Source: Maribacter litoralis
GTDB lineage: Bacteria > Bacteroidota > Bacteroidia > Flavobacteriales > Flavobacteriaceae
NCBI RefSeq assembly: GCF_003075045.1
Contig: NZ_QCZD01000003.1
Span: 558,001-622,000, forward strand
DNA: 64,000 bases
Direction of reading: 5' to 3'
Both the position numbers and the translations under genes were made by a program. Shown piece after piece: positions 48,854 through 56,715 of this stretch. A model generated the notes under the pieces. The model was not told where the DNA came from, ran no database searches, and saw only the letters and a list, made by a program, of their open reading frames with translations. Every line of letters starts with the position of its first letter. The first letter of the stretch is position 1.

Positions 48854-49366
48854 CTACCTCTTCAATTCTTTTTCCGCTGCCAATAACTGTTTATTATACC
48901 CGTCTATTCTTGCATATGCCGTACCGTCTACCAATAAAATAACGATCAACATGGCTATTGCGGTTATGGTACTTGCCCTCCAAATTGGAGCGCTCACAAA
49001 TAGAATCACCAATGCACATGCTATGATAAGTAAAGGAATTACTTTAATAACAATAGTATCATATTCCTTTAATGTAGCCTCGGCACGCTCTAATTCACTG
49101 TCCACAAATGCAACGGCATCTTCATGATATGCATTTTCAAATTGCGTAATCCTTGCTTTGTTTGTAAAAAACAAACCCAGACCAATGATTAAAAGTAAAC
49201 TGCCTGCAACCAATGTTGGTATAATGTAGGCTCTAGCCATTTCTGTCTTTCCTAGTTGCCAGAACCCAATACTCGCTACTAAAAATGCCATGCCGAATAG
49301 CATGAAAAACGGAGTGGAAAAAAGTTCGGCCTTTGCCCAATCTGTTGCTGCCTTTAATATATCCAT
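48854..49366 (-). CDS. Membrane protein, unknown function
   Basis: 170 residues with four likely transmembrane segments: FFMLFGMAFLVASIGFW, PTLVAGSLLLIIGLGLFF, VIPLLIIACALVILFVSA and STITAIAMLIVILLV, with an amphipathic charged stretch (about 75-105) between the second and third. I recognise no named family. It is located between the AraC gene (2 bases) and the START-like gene (59 bases), same strand. Confidence 0.75.
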   Translation of the reverse strand: MDILKAATDWAKAELFSTPFFMLFGMAFLVASIGFWQLGKTEMARAYIIPTLVAGSLLLIIGLGLFFTNKARITQFENAYHEDAVAFVDSELERAEATLKEYDTIVIKVIPLLIIACALVILFVSAPIWRASTITAIAMLIVILLVDGTAYARIDGYNKQLLAAEKELKR

Positions 49367-49425
49367 AGCTTTATGTTTTAACTAATCTATTCTACTAAAT
49401 TAAAATTAATACCTGATCAATACAC

Positions 49426-50031
49426 TTATTTCGTTGATCCTATATTCTTTACAATAGTTGCAGGTCCTTCTGGAAACCATGTTTTTGCCAAAAAATTGGG
49501 TACGGACCCTACCGGAATGTAATCTGCATTATAGGTAATCTTTGTGGTGTTTTGATCCACCTTCTCAAATTCATAAACTACCTTGTAATTAGACATTCTT
49601 TTTACATCATCTTGTTTATAGTCACTTGATGCTGCCGTTGCCGTAAATACAAGTTTGTTCTCTTTTTTTACTCGATCGATCTTTATCACAATATCGCTGT
49701 CGGCCATTGGCCATGGGGCATCAAAATAATAATATGCCAACCACGCTTGTTCTGATATTTTCTCAATTTCTTGGGTAACCGGTGTTCTCTCCAAGAAATT
49801 TTTGTGATTGTTCGTATTAGAAAAATAGCTATCCAGTTCATCTAGGGTAACGTTGGCCGTGGTTTGGGCAATGTAATAAAAGTGGGTGCCTTCATCCTCT
49901 TTTACCAATTCATATTTTACCGTCGTTTTTCCGTCTTTAGCGGTTTCTGTTTTCCAGTTTCGGCTTTGTGCAAAAACATTGATCGATGTTAACCACAGTG
50001 CAACTATACCTATAATTTTTATCCTCTTCAT
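49426..50031 (-). CDS. START-like lipid-binding domain protein, secreted
   Basis: 201 residues with a signal peptide (ending NVFAQSR) and a START-type fold: VTLDELDSYFSNTNNHKNFL, a WLAYYYFDAPWPMADSDIVI segment, and a long C-terminal helix. The helix-grip fold of this family binds lipids or hydrophobic ligands; here it is predicted to be periplasmic. It is in line with the SDR upstream (33-base gap) and membrane protein downstream. Confidence 0.78.
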   Translation of the reverse strand: MKRIKIIGIVALWLTSINVFAQSRNWKTETAKDGKTTVKYELVKEDEGTHFYYIAQTTANVTLDELDSYFSNTNNHKNFLERTPVTQEIEKISEQAWLAYYYFDAPWPMADSDIVIKIDRVKKENKLVFTATAASSDYKQDDVKRMSNYKVVYEFEKVDQNTTKITYNADYIPVGSVPNFLAKTWFPEGPATIVKNIGSTK

Positions 50032-50064
50032 TTTACTCGAATTACCTGATTAATATCTACCGCG

Positions 50065-51015
50065 CTACACGTTCCATTCTACACCTACGGCATCTTCTGA
50101 AACTTCCCAAAGTTTTTCCATTACCGGTTTGTCTTTGGCATGTGGCTCAAGCTTGCACTCACCTACCGGACCTGTCCAATAATTTTTGCCAGTTGGACCG
50201 TAAAAAGCCTCTTGATCCAAATCTGGTTCTGTAGCACACATAATTTCTGGGTACGCCCCTTTCTCTGCCGATTGTACCATGGGTGTCAATTTCATGATCT
50301 GCCAAATGAACCTGGTCAACAAACTTCCACTGGTTTTAATGAGCGATGTAGATGAAGCACCTGGGTGGCAGGCATATGCTTTTACACTTGTTTTACCCGC
50401 CTTTTTCAATCTATCCTGTAATTCGTAAACCGTCATCATTTGCGCCAATTTACTTTGGCTATAAACTCCGTTTGAACTATAGTTCTTGTCCCAGTTCATA
50501 TCATCGAACTGTATGGTCTTGATTCCTAAATTATACCCCATACTGCCAACGGTTACAATACGCCCTTGAGATTCCTCTATGCGCGGATATAACAATGCCT
50601 GCAATAAGAAATTACCGTAGTGGTTTACCCCTAACTGACTTTCAAAACCATCTTCGGTAAAGGTTTGCTTGGGAACTTGGGCAATGGCGGCATTACATAA
50701 CAATGCATCTATTTGTGGTACGGTTCTTAGCACCTCAGCTGCGGCTTTTTTTACGGATGCCAAAGATGCCAAGTCCATTTCTATATTGCTTACCGGTATG
50801 GCACTACCCAATTTTTCTTGCAAGGTTGCTATGGTATCTGCAGCCTTTTTTGGGTTACGGTTCAACATCACCACTTTTGCGCCTTTAGACAGCAGTATTC
50901 TTGCCGCCTCAAAACCGGTACCACTGGTAGTGCCCGTAATTAAGAATGTTTTGCCTTTAAGGCTTTTTATTCTAGCGGGTGTCCACCCTTGTTTGCCAAA
51001 TTGTGTTGTACTCAT
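50065..51015 (-). CDS. Short-chain dehydrogenase/reductase, protochlorophyllide reductase-like group
   Basis: 316 residues. The cofactor motif is TGTTSGTG, followed by NRNPKKA (NADPH-type), LCNAAIA and YSQSKLAQ with the Tyr-Lys pair. Long C-terminal insertions resemble the retinol dehydrogenase/protochlorophyllide reductase group. It is probably the first gene of the minus-strand operon ending with the AraC gene. On the minus strand the -7 element TACCTTTG (51051-51058) lies upstream. Confidence 0.9.
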   Translation of the reverse strand: MSTTQFGKQGWTPARIKSLKGKTFLITGTTSGTGFEAARILLSKGAKVVMLNRNPKKAADTIATLQEKLGSAIPVSNIEMDLASLASVKKAAAEVLRTVPQIDALLCNAAIAQVPKQTFTEDGFESQLGVNHYGNFLLQALLYPRIEESQGRIVTVGSMGYNLGIKTIQFDDMNWDKNYSSNGVYSQSKLAQMMTVYELQDRLKKAGKTSVKAYACHPGASSTSLIKTSGSLLTRFIWQIMKLTPMVQSAEKGAYPEIMCATEPDLDQEAFYGPTGKNYWTGPVGECKLEPHAKDKPVMEKLWEVSEDAVGVEWNV

Positions 51016-51050
51016 TATATCTTATTTTTTAAATGTCTAAAAGAATAGGA

Positions 51051-51058
51051 CAAAGGTA
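51051..51058 (-). promoter_or_regulatory. -7 element of the SDR operon promoter
   Basis: TACCTTTG on the minus strand matches TAnnTTTG, 35 bases before the SDR start. No clear -33 TTG. Confidence 0.5.
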
Positions 51059-51137
51059 AAATGAGACATGGCGTTTTGGCTTACACACATTTTCGAATGT
51101 TGTGTACTTTTTGGTGGGATAGTTTAACTACTGAAAG

Positions 51138-51671
51138 TTATTCATCACCATACCGTATTTGAAGATTTGGGTTTTCTTTTCTCCACTTTTCTAATTCAAG
51201 TTTATTTATTCTGTTCCCAAACAGCTCTACACATTTCAGTTTCTTTAGCTTATTCAGTTTGGCTATTTCTTTCGAGACGGTCAGTTTATTCATTGATAAA
51301 TCTAGATATTCTAGATTTTGGAGTCTGTACAAATCTTCAGGTAAAGTTTTTATATCTAGGTCATATAAAGTAAGTTGTTCTAGACCTTCAAGTTCTAATA
51401 ATTCTGGTGGTATAGTTCTAAACGGTGGTTCGTCTATATATTGATCCATTGCGCTCAGTGGAGGATAAATAGCCCAGCCTTTTAAACTATCAACGTAGAT
51501 TTCTAATTTCTTTGCATTTTTTAATTGCCCAACTTCTTTGGGTATATCTTTTAACCCATATTTTGAAAGCTCAATGAATACCTCCTCTCGATTTTCTAAA
51601 TCTTTAAAAAGGTGATTAGGCTGGCACGAGAAGATGAAGATCAGTAATGCTATTAGGGTTAGAATCTTCAT
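51138..51671 (-). CDS. Leucine-rich repeat lipoprotein
   Basis: 177 residues with a lipobox (FIFSC) and four to five leucine-rich repeats, for example LEQLTLYDLDIKTLPEDLY and LEYLDLSMNKLTVSKEI. Such small LRR lipoproteins are common in flavobacteria and probably mediate protein contacts at the cell surface. It lies at the downstream border of the cassette array on the same strand and is not clearly a part of it, because no attC-like site follows it. Confidence 0.8.
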   Translation of the reverse strand: MKILTLIALLIFIFSCQPNHLFKDLENREEVFIELSKYGLKDIPKEVGQLKNAKKLEIYVDSLKGWAIYPPLSAMDQYIDEPPFRTIPPELLELEGLEQLTLYDLDIKTLPEDLYRLQNLEYLDLSMNKLTVSKEIAKLNKLKKLKCVELFGNRINKLELEKWRKENPNLQIRYGDE

Positions 51672-51694
51672 TGCTTGGTTATATTGTATAATTG

Positions 51695-51829
51695 GGTAGA
51701 ACGTGTCTGTATAAGATTAGTTGCGTGGTTTAAGCAACTAATTAGCAAATACAAACCAAATAGAAAATCCGCATAGATTTTCGAAAGTAGGCTTGCACTG
51801 GCAATCGATTTTATACGGTGTTGGCAGTA
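51695..51829 (-). other. attC-like site 1 (end of nucleotidyltransferase cassette)
   Basis: On the minus strand it begins TACTGCCAAC 10 bases after the stop of the 51839 gene. It contains an internal hairpin TTAGTTGC/GCAACTAA and ends near CAGACACGTTCTACCC. The right end on the plus strand, TTTTATACGGTGTTGGCAG, resembles that of the site at 53225 (TTTTATACCGCGTGTTGGGC). The length is 135 bases, against 136 for the other site. The outer core is degenerate. Confidence 0.6.
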
Positions 51830-51838
51830 GGTATTTTC

Positions 51839-52774
51839 CTAAATTTCCACCAAATTATATTCTATTTTTTCTTTTTGAGAAACAGTATTAATAATTGTTG
51901 TTTTTGTTATTGTAACATCTCTAAGTTCGCCAATATGTAATTCTTTTAATACTTCAGTAAATAAGCTAGCACATTTTACTGAAAAAATTTGACCTGAATC
52001 AATATCTCTAATTTCAATTTTGTTTTTTAAACTTAAAGTAATTAATTCAGCTTGAAAGCTGATAGTTTCAGGTTCAGATATCTCAATACTTTTAAAAGTA
52101 TTTGTGAACATTATTATTTTATCTCTATCTCCAATCCATTCGCGAGTTACATAGTCCGGACTTTCCCAAGTAAGTTCAATTTCTAAATCATCTTTAACAA
52201 GTTCATCTAGAAAGTTCGAAAAGTATTTTGAGTTTTTTACTCCAACTTTCTCGATGTTTTCCATTAACTCCATTTCATTGTTTGAAGCAAATAATTCAAA
52301 TGTATTTTCCAATGAATTTTGAATTATACTTTTTCCAAAAATGTCAGGACTGGTTTTTGCAGAAACATAAAAAATAGTAGAACCGCTTGCCATTCCCTCA
52401 AGTCTAATATCAAGACTATTTTTTAAAATACTTTCAATTTTTTTTCCTCCTTTTTTTCCAAATTGAAGAAATTGAGAAGTTTTGTAAAGTGCATTAGAAA
52501 ATGAGTTTGTTATGCCTCCGACTGATTCTAGTGGAAAGGTTCCTGCCCTCGCAATATTACCTTTAAGTCTTAATGCTATTATTTCTTTATTACGTTTAAG
52601 GTTTGCATCGTGTAAAGATTTTTGAAGGTTGCTAATTTCTGATTTGTAATTGTCGATTTGCAATTTTAGAGCAAAATCATTTGGATTACTTTTTAGCAAA
52701 GGAAGAAGCTCCTCAATCTGTGATTGAAGGTATTTTATACTTTTATTTAGTTTGCTAATTGATTCCATATTCAA
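51839..52774 (-). CDS. Coiled-coil partner protein of nucleotidyltransferase-like gene
   Basis: 311 residues. An N-terminal coiled coil (about 1-70) precedes a mixed domain with ALRLKGNIARAGTFPLESVG and DIRLEGMASGSTIFYVSA. A beta-rich C-terminal part (about 190-311) follows. From memory, the pattern of LxLxG with a later GS-rich strand occurs in proteins that accompany small nucleotidyltransferase-like genes, but I cannot name the family. Its ATG overlaps the upstream nucleotidyltransferase gene by 20 bases, so both are translated together. Lower GC than the backbone. Confidence 0.65.
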   Translation of the reverse strand: MNMESISKLNKSIKYLQSQIEELLPLLKSNPNDFALKLQIDNYKSEISNLQKSLHDANLKRNKEIIALRLKGNIARAGTFPLESVGGITNSFSNALYKTSQFLQFGKKGGKKIESILKNSLDIRLEGMASGSTIFYVSAKTSPDIFGKSIIQNSLENTFELFASNNEMELMENIEKVGVKNSKYFSNFLDELVKDDLEIELTWESPDYVTREWIGDRDKIIMFTNTFKSIEISEPETISFQAELITLSLKNKIEIRDIDSGQIFSVKCASLFTEVLKELHIGELRDVTITKTTIINTVSQKEKIEYNLVEI

Positions 52775-53210
52775 ATCTAGCTATTCCTTTAGGTACCTCA
52801 TTTCTAGTAAAACCAAACCAACCTCTCCAATAACTTCTATTATTTACATCATCGATAGGACATAACAATATATCTAAATCGTATCTTATTTTACTATTTG
52901 GTCTATTAAAAAGACTATTTATTATTTTTTGTTCATCTAAACTTAATGTATTCATTTGGTTTTTATCATACACTATGAGTAAATCGATATCGTCAGGTTC
53001 ATCTTTAAGTGTCAAAAATGAGCCATCTAGCCAAATTTCAAATTTCGCATTTACCTGTGATAATTGACCTAAAAATGTTCTTAGTTGATTAACTAAATGA
53101 ATTCTTCTTGTTTGGTTTGAAAAATTATCAACAAAGATGCTTTCAAGATCTTTTAAATCAATATCGTGAAATCCTGCAGGTAAAAGTGGTTCGTATTCTG
53201 GTTTATTCAT
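52755..53210 (-). CDS. Nucleotidyltransferase-like protein (DUF6932-like)
   Basis: 151 residues. The minimal nucleotidyltransferase motif is visible: DGSFLT (Gly63-Ser64), then PDDIDLLI with the Asp74-x-Asp76 pair and a third acid in YDLDILL (Asp111/Asp113). The fold could be active, for example in modifying tRNA or protein, as in MNT-type toxin-antitoxin pairs. Small proteins of this layout have been called DUF6932. It starts 15 bases inside the cassette border and overlaps the 51839 gene. Confidence 0.7.
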   Translation of the reverse strand: MNKPEYEPLLPAGFHDIDLKDLESIFVDNFSNQTRRIHLVNQLRTFLGQLSQVNAKFEIWLDGSFLTLKDEPDDIDLLIVYDKNQMNTLSLDEQKIINSLFNRPNSKIRYDLDILLCPIDDVNNRSYWRGWFGFTRNEVPKGIARFEYGIN

Positions 53211-53224
53211 TTGTTTGTTTTACT

Positions 53225-53360
53225 TACTGCCAACGGATGGCGGTATGAAATCGTTGGGGTTACGGGCTACTTTCCTGTCCAGTTACACCGAACTTGATGC
53301 GTGGTAATAAGTTTGAATAACAAACTAAAAACCAATGTTTTATACCGCGTGTTGGGCATA
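53225..53360 (-). other. attC-like site 2 (between two gene cassettes)
   Basis: 136 bases. On the minus strand it starts TATGCCCAAC, 5 bases after the stop of the 53366 gene, and ends GTTGGCAGTA, 15 bases before the next start. The outer parts pair imperfectly (GCGGTAT near one end, ATACCGCC near the other), and the middle holds a hairpin AGTTTG/CAAACT. RYYYAAC (GCCCAAC) is matched; the GTTRRRY core of the other end (GTTGGCA) is only partly matched. Confidence 0.65.
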
Positions 53361-53365
53361 GTTAT

Positions 53366-54115
53366 TTAATTTCCATTGCACAAAGTCATTCTTGTCATTA
53401 TATGAATGCAATAAAAATAATGAGCTACTTTCTTCAAAGAATCTGATAACTCAGTCAGCAATTCCTTTTGTTGTTCATATGCTTTCACTATTTCATTATC
53501 TTCATTTTTAAGGGCCAAAATGACTTTTGCACCTTTCCCTTTTTTCTTTTCTTCCGTTGAATCTCTGTCTTCAAGTGTTTTGAATAAAGTTTCAACATCT
53601 ACTTTTTTCATTGTAAACTTCTCTAAGTCTAAACTGGTATTTTCTGTTACAGGATATCTAAAGAATGAACTTTGCTTGTCATATTTTGCAATTATAGGAA
53701 TAGCTTTAGTTATGTCTTCATATTCTTTCCAATCTCCTTTTTCCACAAGAGATTCAAGTTTGTCTATGTTCTTTAACAATAATTCATCTTTCCAATATCG
53801 ATATAACTCATCAATCCAATGACAACTATAAAGTGGTCGCCATTTCCCTTGACTAAGTATTTTTGGTTTTTTACTGTCACAAGAATCTTTTTCGTATGGG
53901 ATAGCCAATTTCTTATGGAAAATAACAATTAACGATTTCAATGCTAATTCAATAGAATGTCTGTATAAAAAGTTAATTGGCATTTCAACAAGCTGAACAG
54001 CTTGAATTTCTGCTCTTCCTTTATTCATAAATTCGGCTGAATTGTAATAAGTTTCAGCAGTGATTCCAAAACCAAAATCTAAATGATCTTCAGGTGAAAT
54101 TAATTGATATTGCAT
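53366..54115 (-). CDS. Helical protein of unknown function, cassette cargo
   Basis: 249 residues, soluble, mostly alpha-helical. The segment FLYRHSIELALKSLIVIFH looks like the first long helix of HEPN-type proteins. I do not see the R-x4-6-H nuclease motif, so this is a weak suggestion. A charged region KKKGKGAKV lies near residue 195. It is the only gene of its cassette, with its stop 5 bases before the attC-like site and its start 46 bases after the upstream core GTTGGGC. Confidence 0.6.
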   Translation of the reverse strand: MQYQLISPEDHLDFGFGITAETYYNSAEFMNKGRAEIQAVQLVEMPINFLYRHSIELALKSLIVIFHKKLAIPYEKDSCDSKKPKILSQGKWRPLYSCHWIDELYRYWKDELLLKNIDKLESLVEKGDWKEYEDITKAIPIIAKYDKQSSFFRYPVTENTSLDLEKFTMKKVDVETLFKTLEDRDSTEEKKKGKGAKVILALKNEDNEIVKAYEQQKELLTELSDSLKKVAHYFYCIHIMTRMTLCNGN

Positions 54116-54157
54116 ATGTTATAATTTTCAACGATGAATTGTGCGTTCTGCTTTAAT

Positions 54158-54167
54158 TATGCCCAAC
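54158..54167 (-). other. Cassette border core, upstream end
   Basis: Minus-strand GTTGGGCATA, matching the GTTRRRY integron core. It is complementary over 10 bases to the start of the attC-like site that ends the same cassette (TATGCCCAAC at 53351-53360, minus strand). Confidence 0.55.
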
Positions 54168-54337
54168 AATAGTATAAAGCACAAATTACTTTACACCCAA
54201 ATATTAAATACTATATTAACTCTCCAAAACGGAAGGGGAAGTAGTGTTTTAGAACCAACCAACAAGGTAGTATTTTTCTTCAATGTAGCATTACGGGTTA
54301 CCGTAAAAGAGAAAAGATTAATTAAGCTTTAGTCTAT

Positions 54338-55027
54338 TCAGCCAGCTACACTAAAGTCAGTTTCTAGCCATTTTGTATTCAAACCTTTTACCAATAACCA
54401 CAGCGGTAAAATCAGTTGAATTAAACCCATAGGCAACAACATATTCATACTAATACCTTCGCCTAAAATGGAAGTAAGTAGTTCAATAAACATCAGTATT
54501 ACAGCTAGCATACCAAAGCCCGAAAGTATTTTAGGTATCAGTTTTGTTCTATAAAACGCGAAATATAACACAAATACCGAGAAGCATGAAGTCAATAAAC
54601 TTAGGTAATGTGACCACCAATGTTTTTGAGAATATATAGGCGCCATAGTCTCTAGAATACCAGTATTTACCTCAACATTAGTCACATATTCTTTGCTCAG
54701 TTCTAGCATAGCCAAAACACTCGTATTATCGATACTTATGGCGACAAAATCTAGAATACTAAACCCCAAATACAACACCGCCAAAGTGTTACTGTATTTT
54801 TTAAAAACAGGAAATAATAGTGCTGAAATTATAATAGAGAAAAGACCACTTAAGCTACCTAGCAAAATCGAGGTAATCAGTTTATTGGCATTGGGTGCTG
54901 CAGTGGTCAAAAAATCGTCTGAAAATAAAATTGGTCCTTGTAAAAATTGATATACCAGAATACCCATTACAAAAATGAATAAAAATAATAGCCCTATAAC
55001 CCTACCCAGTTTGGTCGATGATTTCAT
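54338..55027 (-). CDS. DUF4386-type membrane protein
   Basis: About 229 residues with six or seven hydrophobic helices, beginning MKSSTKLGRVIGLLFLFIFV. It fits the DUF4386 group of small integral membrane proteins, whose function is unknown. I chose ATG 55027 because the family starts with this K/R-rich segment directly before helix 1; the frame extends upstream to 55093. On its 3' side it borders the cassette region. Confidence 0.75.
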   Translation of the reverse strand: MKSSTKLGRVIGLLFLFIFVMGILVYQFLQGPILFSDDFLTTAAPNANKLITSILLGSLSGLFSIIISALLFPVFKKYSNTLAVLYLGFSILDFVAISIDNTSVLAMLELSKEYVTNVEVNTGILETMAPIYSQKHWWSHYLSLLTSCFSVFVLYFAFYRTKLIPKILSGFGMLAVILMFIELLTSILGEGISMNMLLPMGLIQLILPLWLLVKGLNTKWLETDFSVAG

Positions 55028-55127
55028 GATGGTGATTTTTGATTGATTGACTATAAGACGTTTACTACCTATGATCGTTACAAAAATCGACAAGAAATAG
55101 TGTTACTTCGAGAATTCTCCATTTAAG

Positions 55128-55484
55128 CTACTCAAAACTACATTCTGAATTTTCTGGTAACCATAAAATTCTGTCTTGCGTGAATTCTGATTTTAATTCG
55201 GCAGTATTACCTATGGTTTCACCCTCACAATTTCTGGTGAACGAAGCATATGCAACAGTGGGGTCGCAATTCACATAATAAAAAACATCATTGCCCAGAT
55301 ACTTGGCTGTTCTTATATACTCGTGATCATCAGTCAATGAATTTACCCAATCATTAAGCCAAGAAAGTTCTTCTAAAGGGTTCTCTACATTACATGTGGA
55401 AGTATCATCATTATTACTACAAGAACTAAAAACTGCTAAAAAGATTATACAACAAACGACCCAGTTTCGAACCCCATTTTTCAT
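55128..55484 (-). CDS. Small lipoprotein, DUF6970-like
   Basis: About 118 residues with a lipoprotein signal (lipobox AVFSSC) and a compact domain with ELSWLNDWVNSL, YVNCDP and RNCEGETI, ending SECSFE. The layout resembles DUF6970 lipoproteins of Bacteroidota, function unknown. I chose ATG 55484: the longer frame to 55568 reads through the phzF remnant in a different frame and is therefore not real coding sequence. Confidence 0.7.
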   Translation of the reverse strand: MKNGVRNWVVCCIIFLAVFSSCSNNDDTSTCNVENPLEELSWLNDWVNSLTDDHEYIRTAKYLGNDVFYYVNCDPTVAYASFTRNCEGETIGNTAELKSEFTQDRILWLPENSECSFE

Positions 55485-55545
55485 TCCTTTACATATATAG
55501 TTGTATAGTAAAGATGCGCTTAACATAATTGGTTGCTTTTTCTGC

Positions 55546-55673
55546 TTATACCTTAACTTCCAGGTCACGGACCACTACTCCTTTTCCGACCGCAATGAGT
55601 CCAGCAATTTTTTCATTTTCCAATTGCAATTGCTCCGTAATAGCATTTGGTGATGGCGGTAAAAGATAAAAAG
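55546..55673 (-). pseudogene. Remnant of a phzF 3' end
   Basis: On the minus strand the sequence translates to FYLLPPSPNAITEQ, QLENEKIAGLIAVGKGVV and VRDLEVKV, then a stop. The intact PhzF protein at 57593 has YMLPTSPSAITVQ, QVKNEKIAGLMAGGKGVV and EKHLEIIL at its C-terminus. Only about 40 codons remain, without a start or the catalytic part. The fragment directly follows the terminator of the NTF2-like gene, about 2 kb from the intact gene. Confidence 0.8.
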
Positions 55674-55703
55674 TAAAACCCAGAAAAAGTTTCTGGGTTT
55701 TAC
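55665..55703 (-). terminator. Intrinsic terminator of NTF2-like gene
   Basis: Perfect 14-bp stem GTAAAACCCAGAAA/TTTCTGGGTTTTAC with loop CTT on the minus strand, followed by TTTTT. It lies 23 bases after the gene's stop. Confidence 0.92.
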
Positions 55704-55725
55704 ATGAATACGGCAGGTTTATTTA

Positions 55726-56256
55726 TTATTCAGTAGGTGGTTGTAGCGTGTAACCCATAGACGTCATTACGTTTAATTGATCGTAATAATGCGCCATCAT
55801 TGTAATTTTATCGTTTTCAACAAGACACGTAACCTGTGCAGGAATCGCAATTTCTTGACCGGTTTTCTTATTTGATATAGTGTCTGTAGTCCAAACCATA
55901 ACCCATTCGCCCTCGTTTATGCCACCAGTTACCTTTATGGGCGCATAAGACGTGTTTGGGTCAATTGAATGTTTGGTAGTTGCAAAACTTTCTTTATAAT
56001 ATTCAGACAATTGGGATGGGTTCATTACGTTGGTAGGACCTCCGCTAAGACCATAAATTTTGGCGTCATCTGCCAATTGCGCTACCATCGTTTCCAGATC
56101 TCCGCTTTGCACTGCTTTTACGTAATTCGATACAACAGCTACATTAGCTTCTGCATTCTCAAAATCCATGGTAGCCGAAAATTCTTGTGCGGTATTAATA
56201 AGTGGTGTTAAAAACACAGCAAGCATAAAAAACATAGTCATCTTAATAGTTCTCAT
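55726..56256 (-). CDS. NTF2/SnoaL-like fold secreted protein
   Basis: 176 residues with a signal peptide (ending LINTAQEF) and one NTF2-like cone-shaped domain: NVAVVSNYVKAVQSGDLETM, LADDAKIYGLSGG, EWVMVWTTDTI and a final ENDKITMMAHYYDQL. Members range from isomerases to ligand-binding proteins, so no reaction can be assigned. It has its own terminator, and upstream lies the heptanucleotide repeat region. Confidence 0.8.
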   Translation of the reverse strand: MRTIKMTMFFMLAVFLTPLINTAQEFSATMDFENAEANVAVVSNYVKAVQSGDLETMVAQLADDAKIYGLSGGPTNVMNPSQLSEYYKESFATTKHSIDPNTSYAPIKVTGGINEGEWVMVWTTDTISNKKTGQEIAIPAQVTCLVENDKITMMAHYYDQLNVMTSMGYTLQPPTE

Positions 56257-56510
56257 AATATATAATTATTGGTTAATATTCTACTCAATTGGTATTTTAC
56301 CACTAGGGGGAATACTATTACCGGCAATACATACTAGGGGAACTTACTTGCTTCGTTAAATGCTTAAACAATAAACATTCTTTTGACACACAATATCTTA
56401 ATATTGAGAAAGTTAGTGATTATTTTAATATTTATATCTCTCAAGGTAAATTAATACGGTATTTCTTTTTTTAAGATGAAAATGCTTGAGAAATTCTATT
56501 GCAGTACAAA

Positions 56511-56584
56511 GGAGTTAGGAGTTAGGAGTTAGGAGTTAGGAGTTAGGAGTTAGGAGTTAGGAGTTAGGAGTTAGGAGTTAGGAG
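56511..56584. repeat. Heptanucleotide tandem repeat GGAGTTA, about 10.5 copies
   Basis: The 7-base unit GGAGTTA is repeated without interruption. It lies between the NTF2-like and flavodoxin-like genes, both minus strand, and outside any gene. Such arrays change in copy number by slippage. Confidence 0.95.
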
Positions 56585-56648
56585 AAAAAATAGTATTAAG
56601 TACTGAGTACAAAGTATTAAGTAAATTATTTTTAAAAGTAACTTCTAA

Positions 56649-56710
<62 letters not shown>

Positions 56711-56715
56711 AACCA

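Noticed and set aside
51138-51671. Third integron-like cassette (LRR lipoprotein)
   Set aside because: No attC-like element follows its stop codon and no complementary end was found.
54141-54332. Short plus-strand open frame upstream of the cassette region
   Set aside because: No signal or domain, crosses the cassette core sequence, and nothing supports translation. The segment 54168-54337 is left without a gene.
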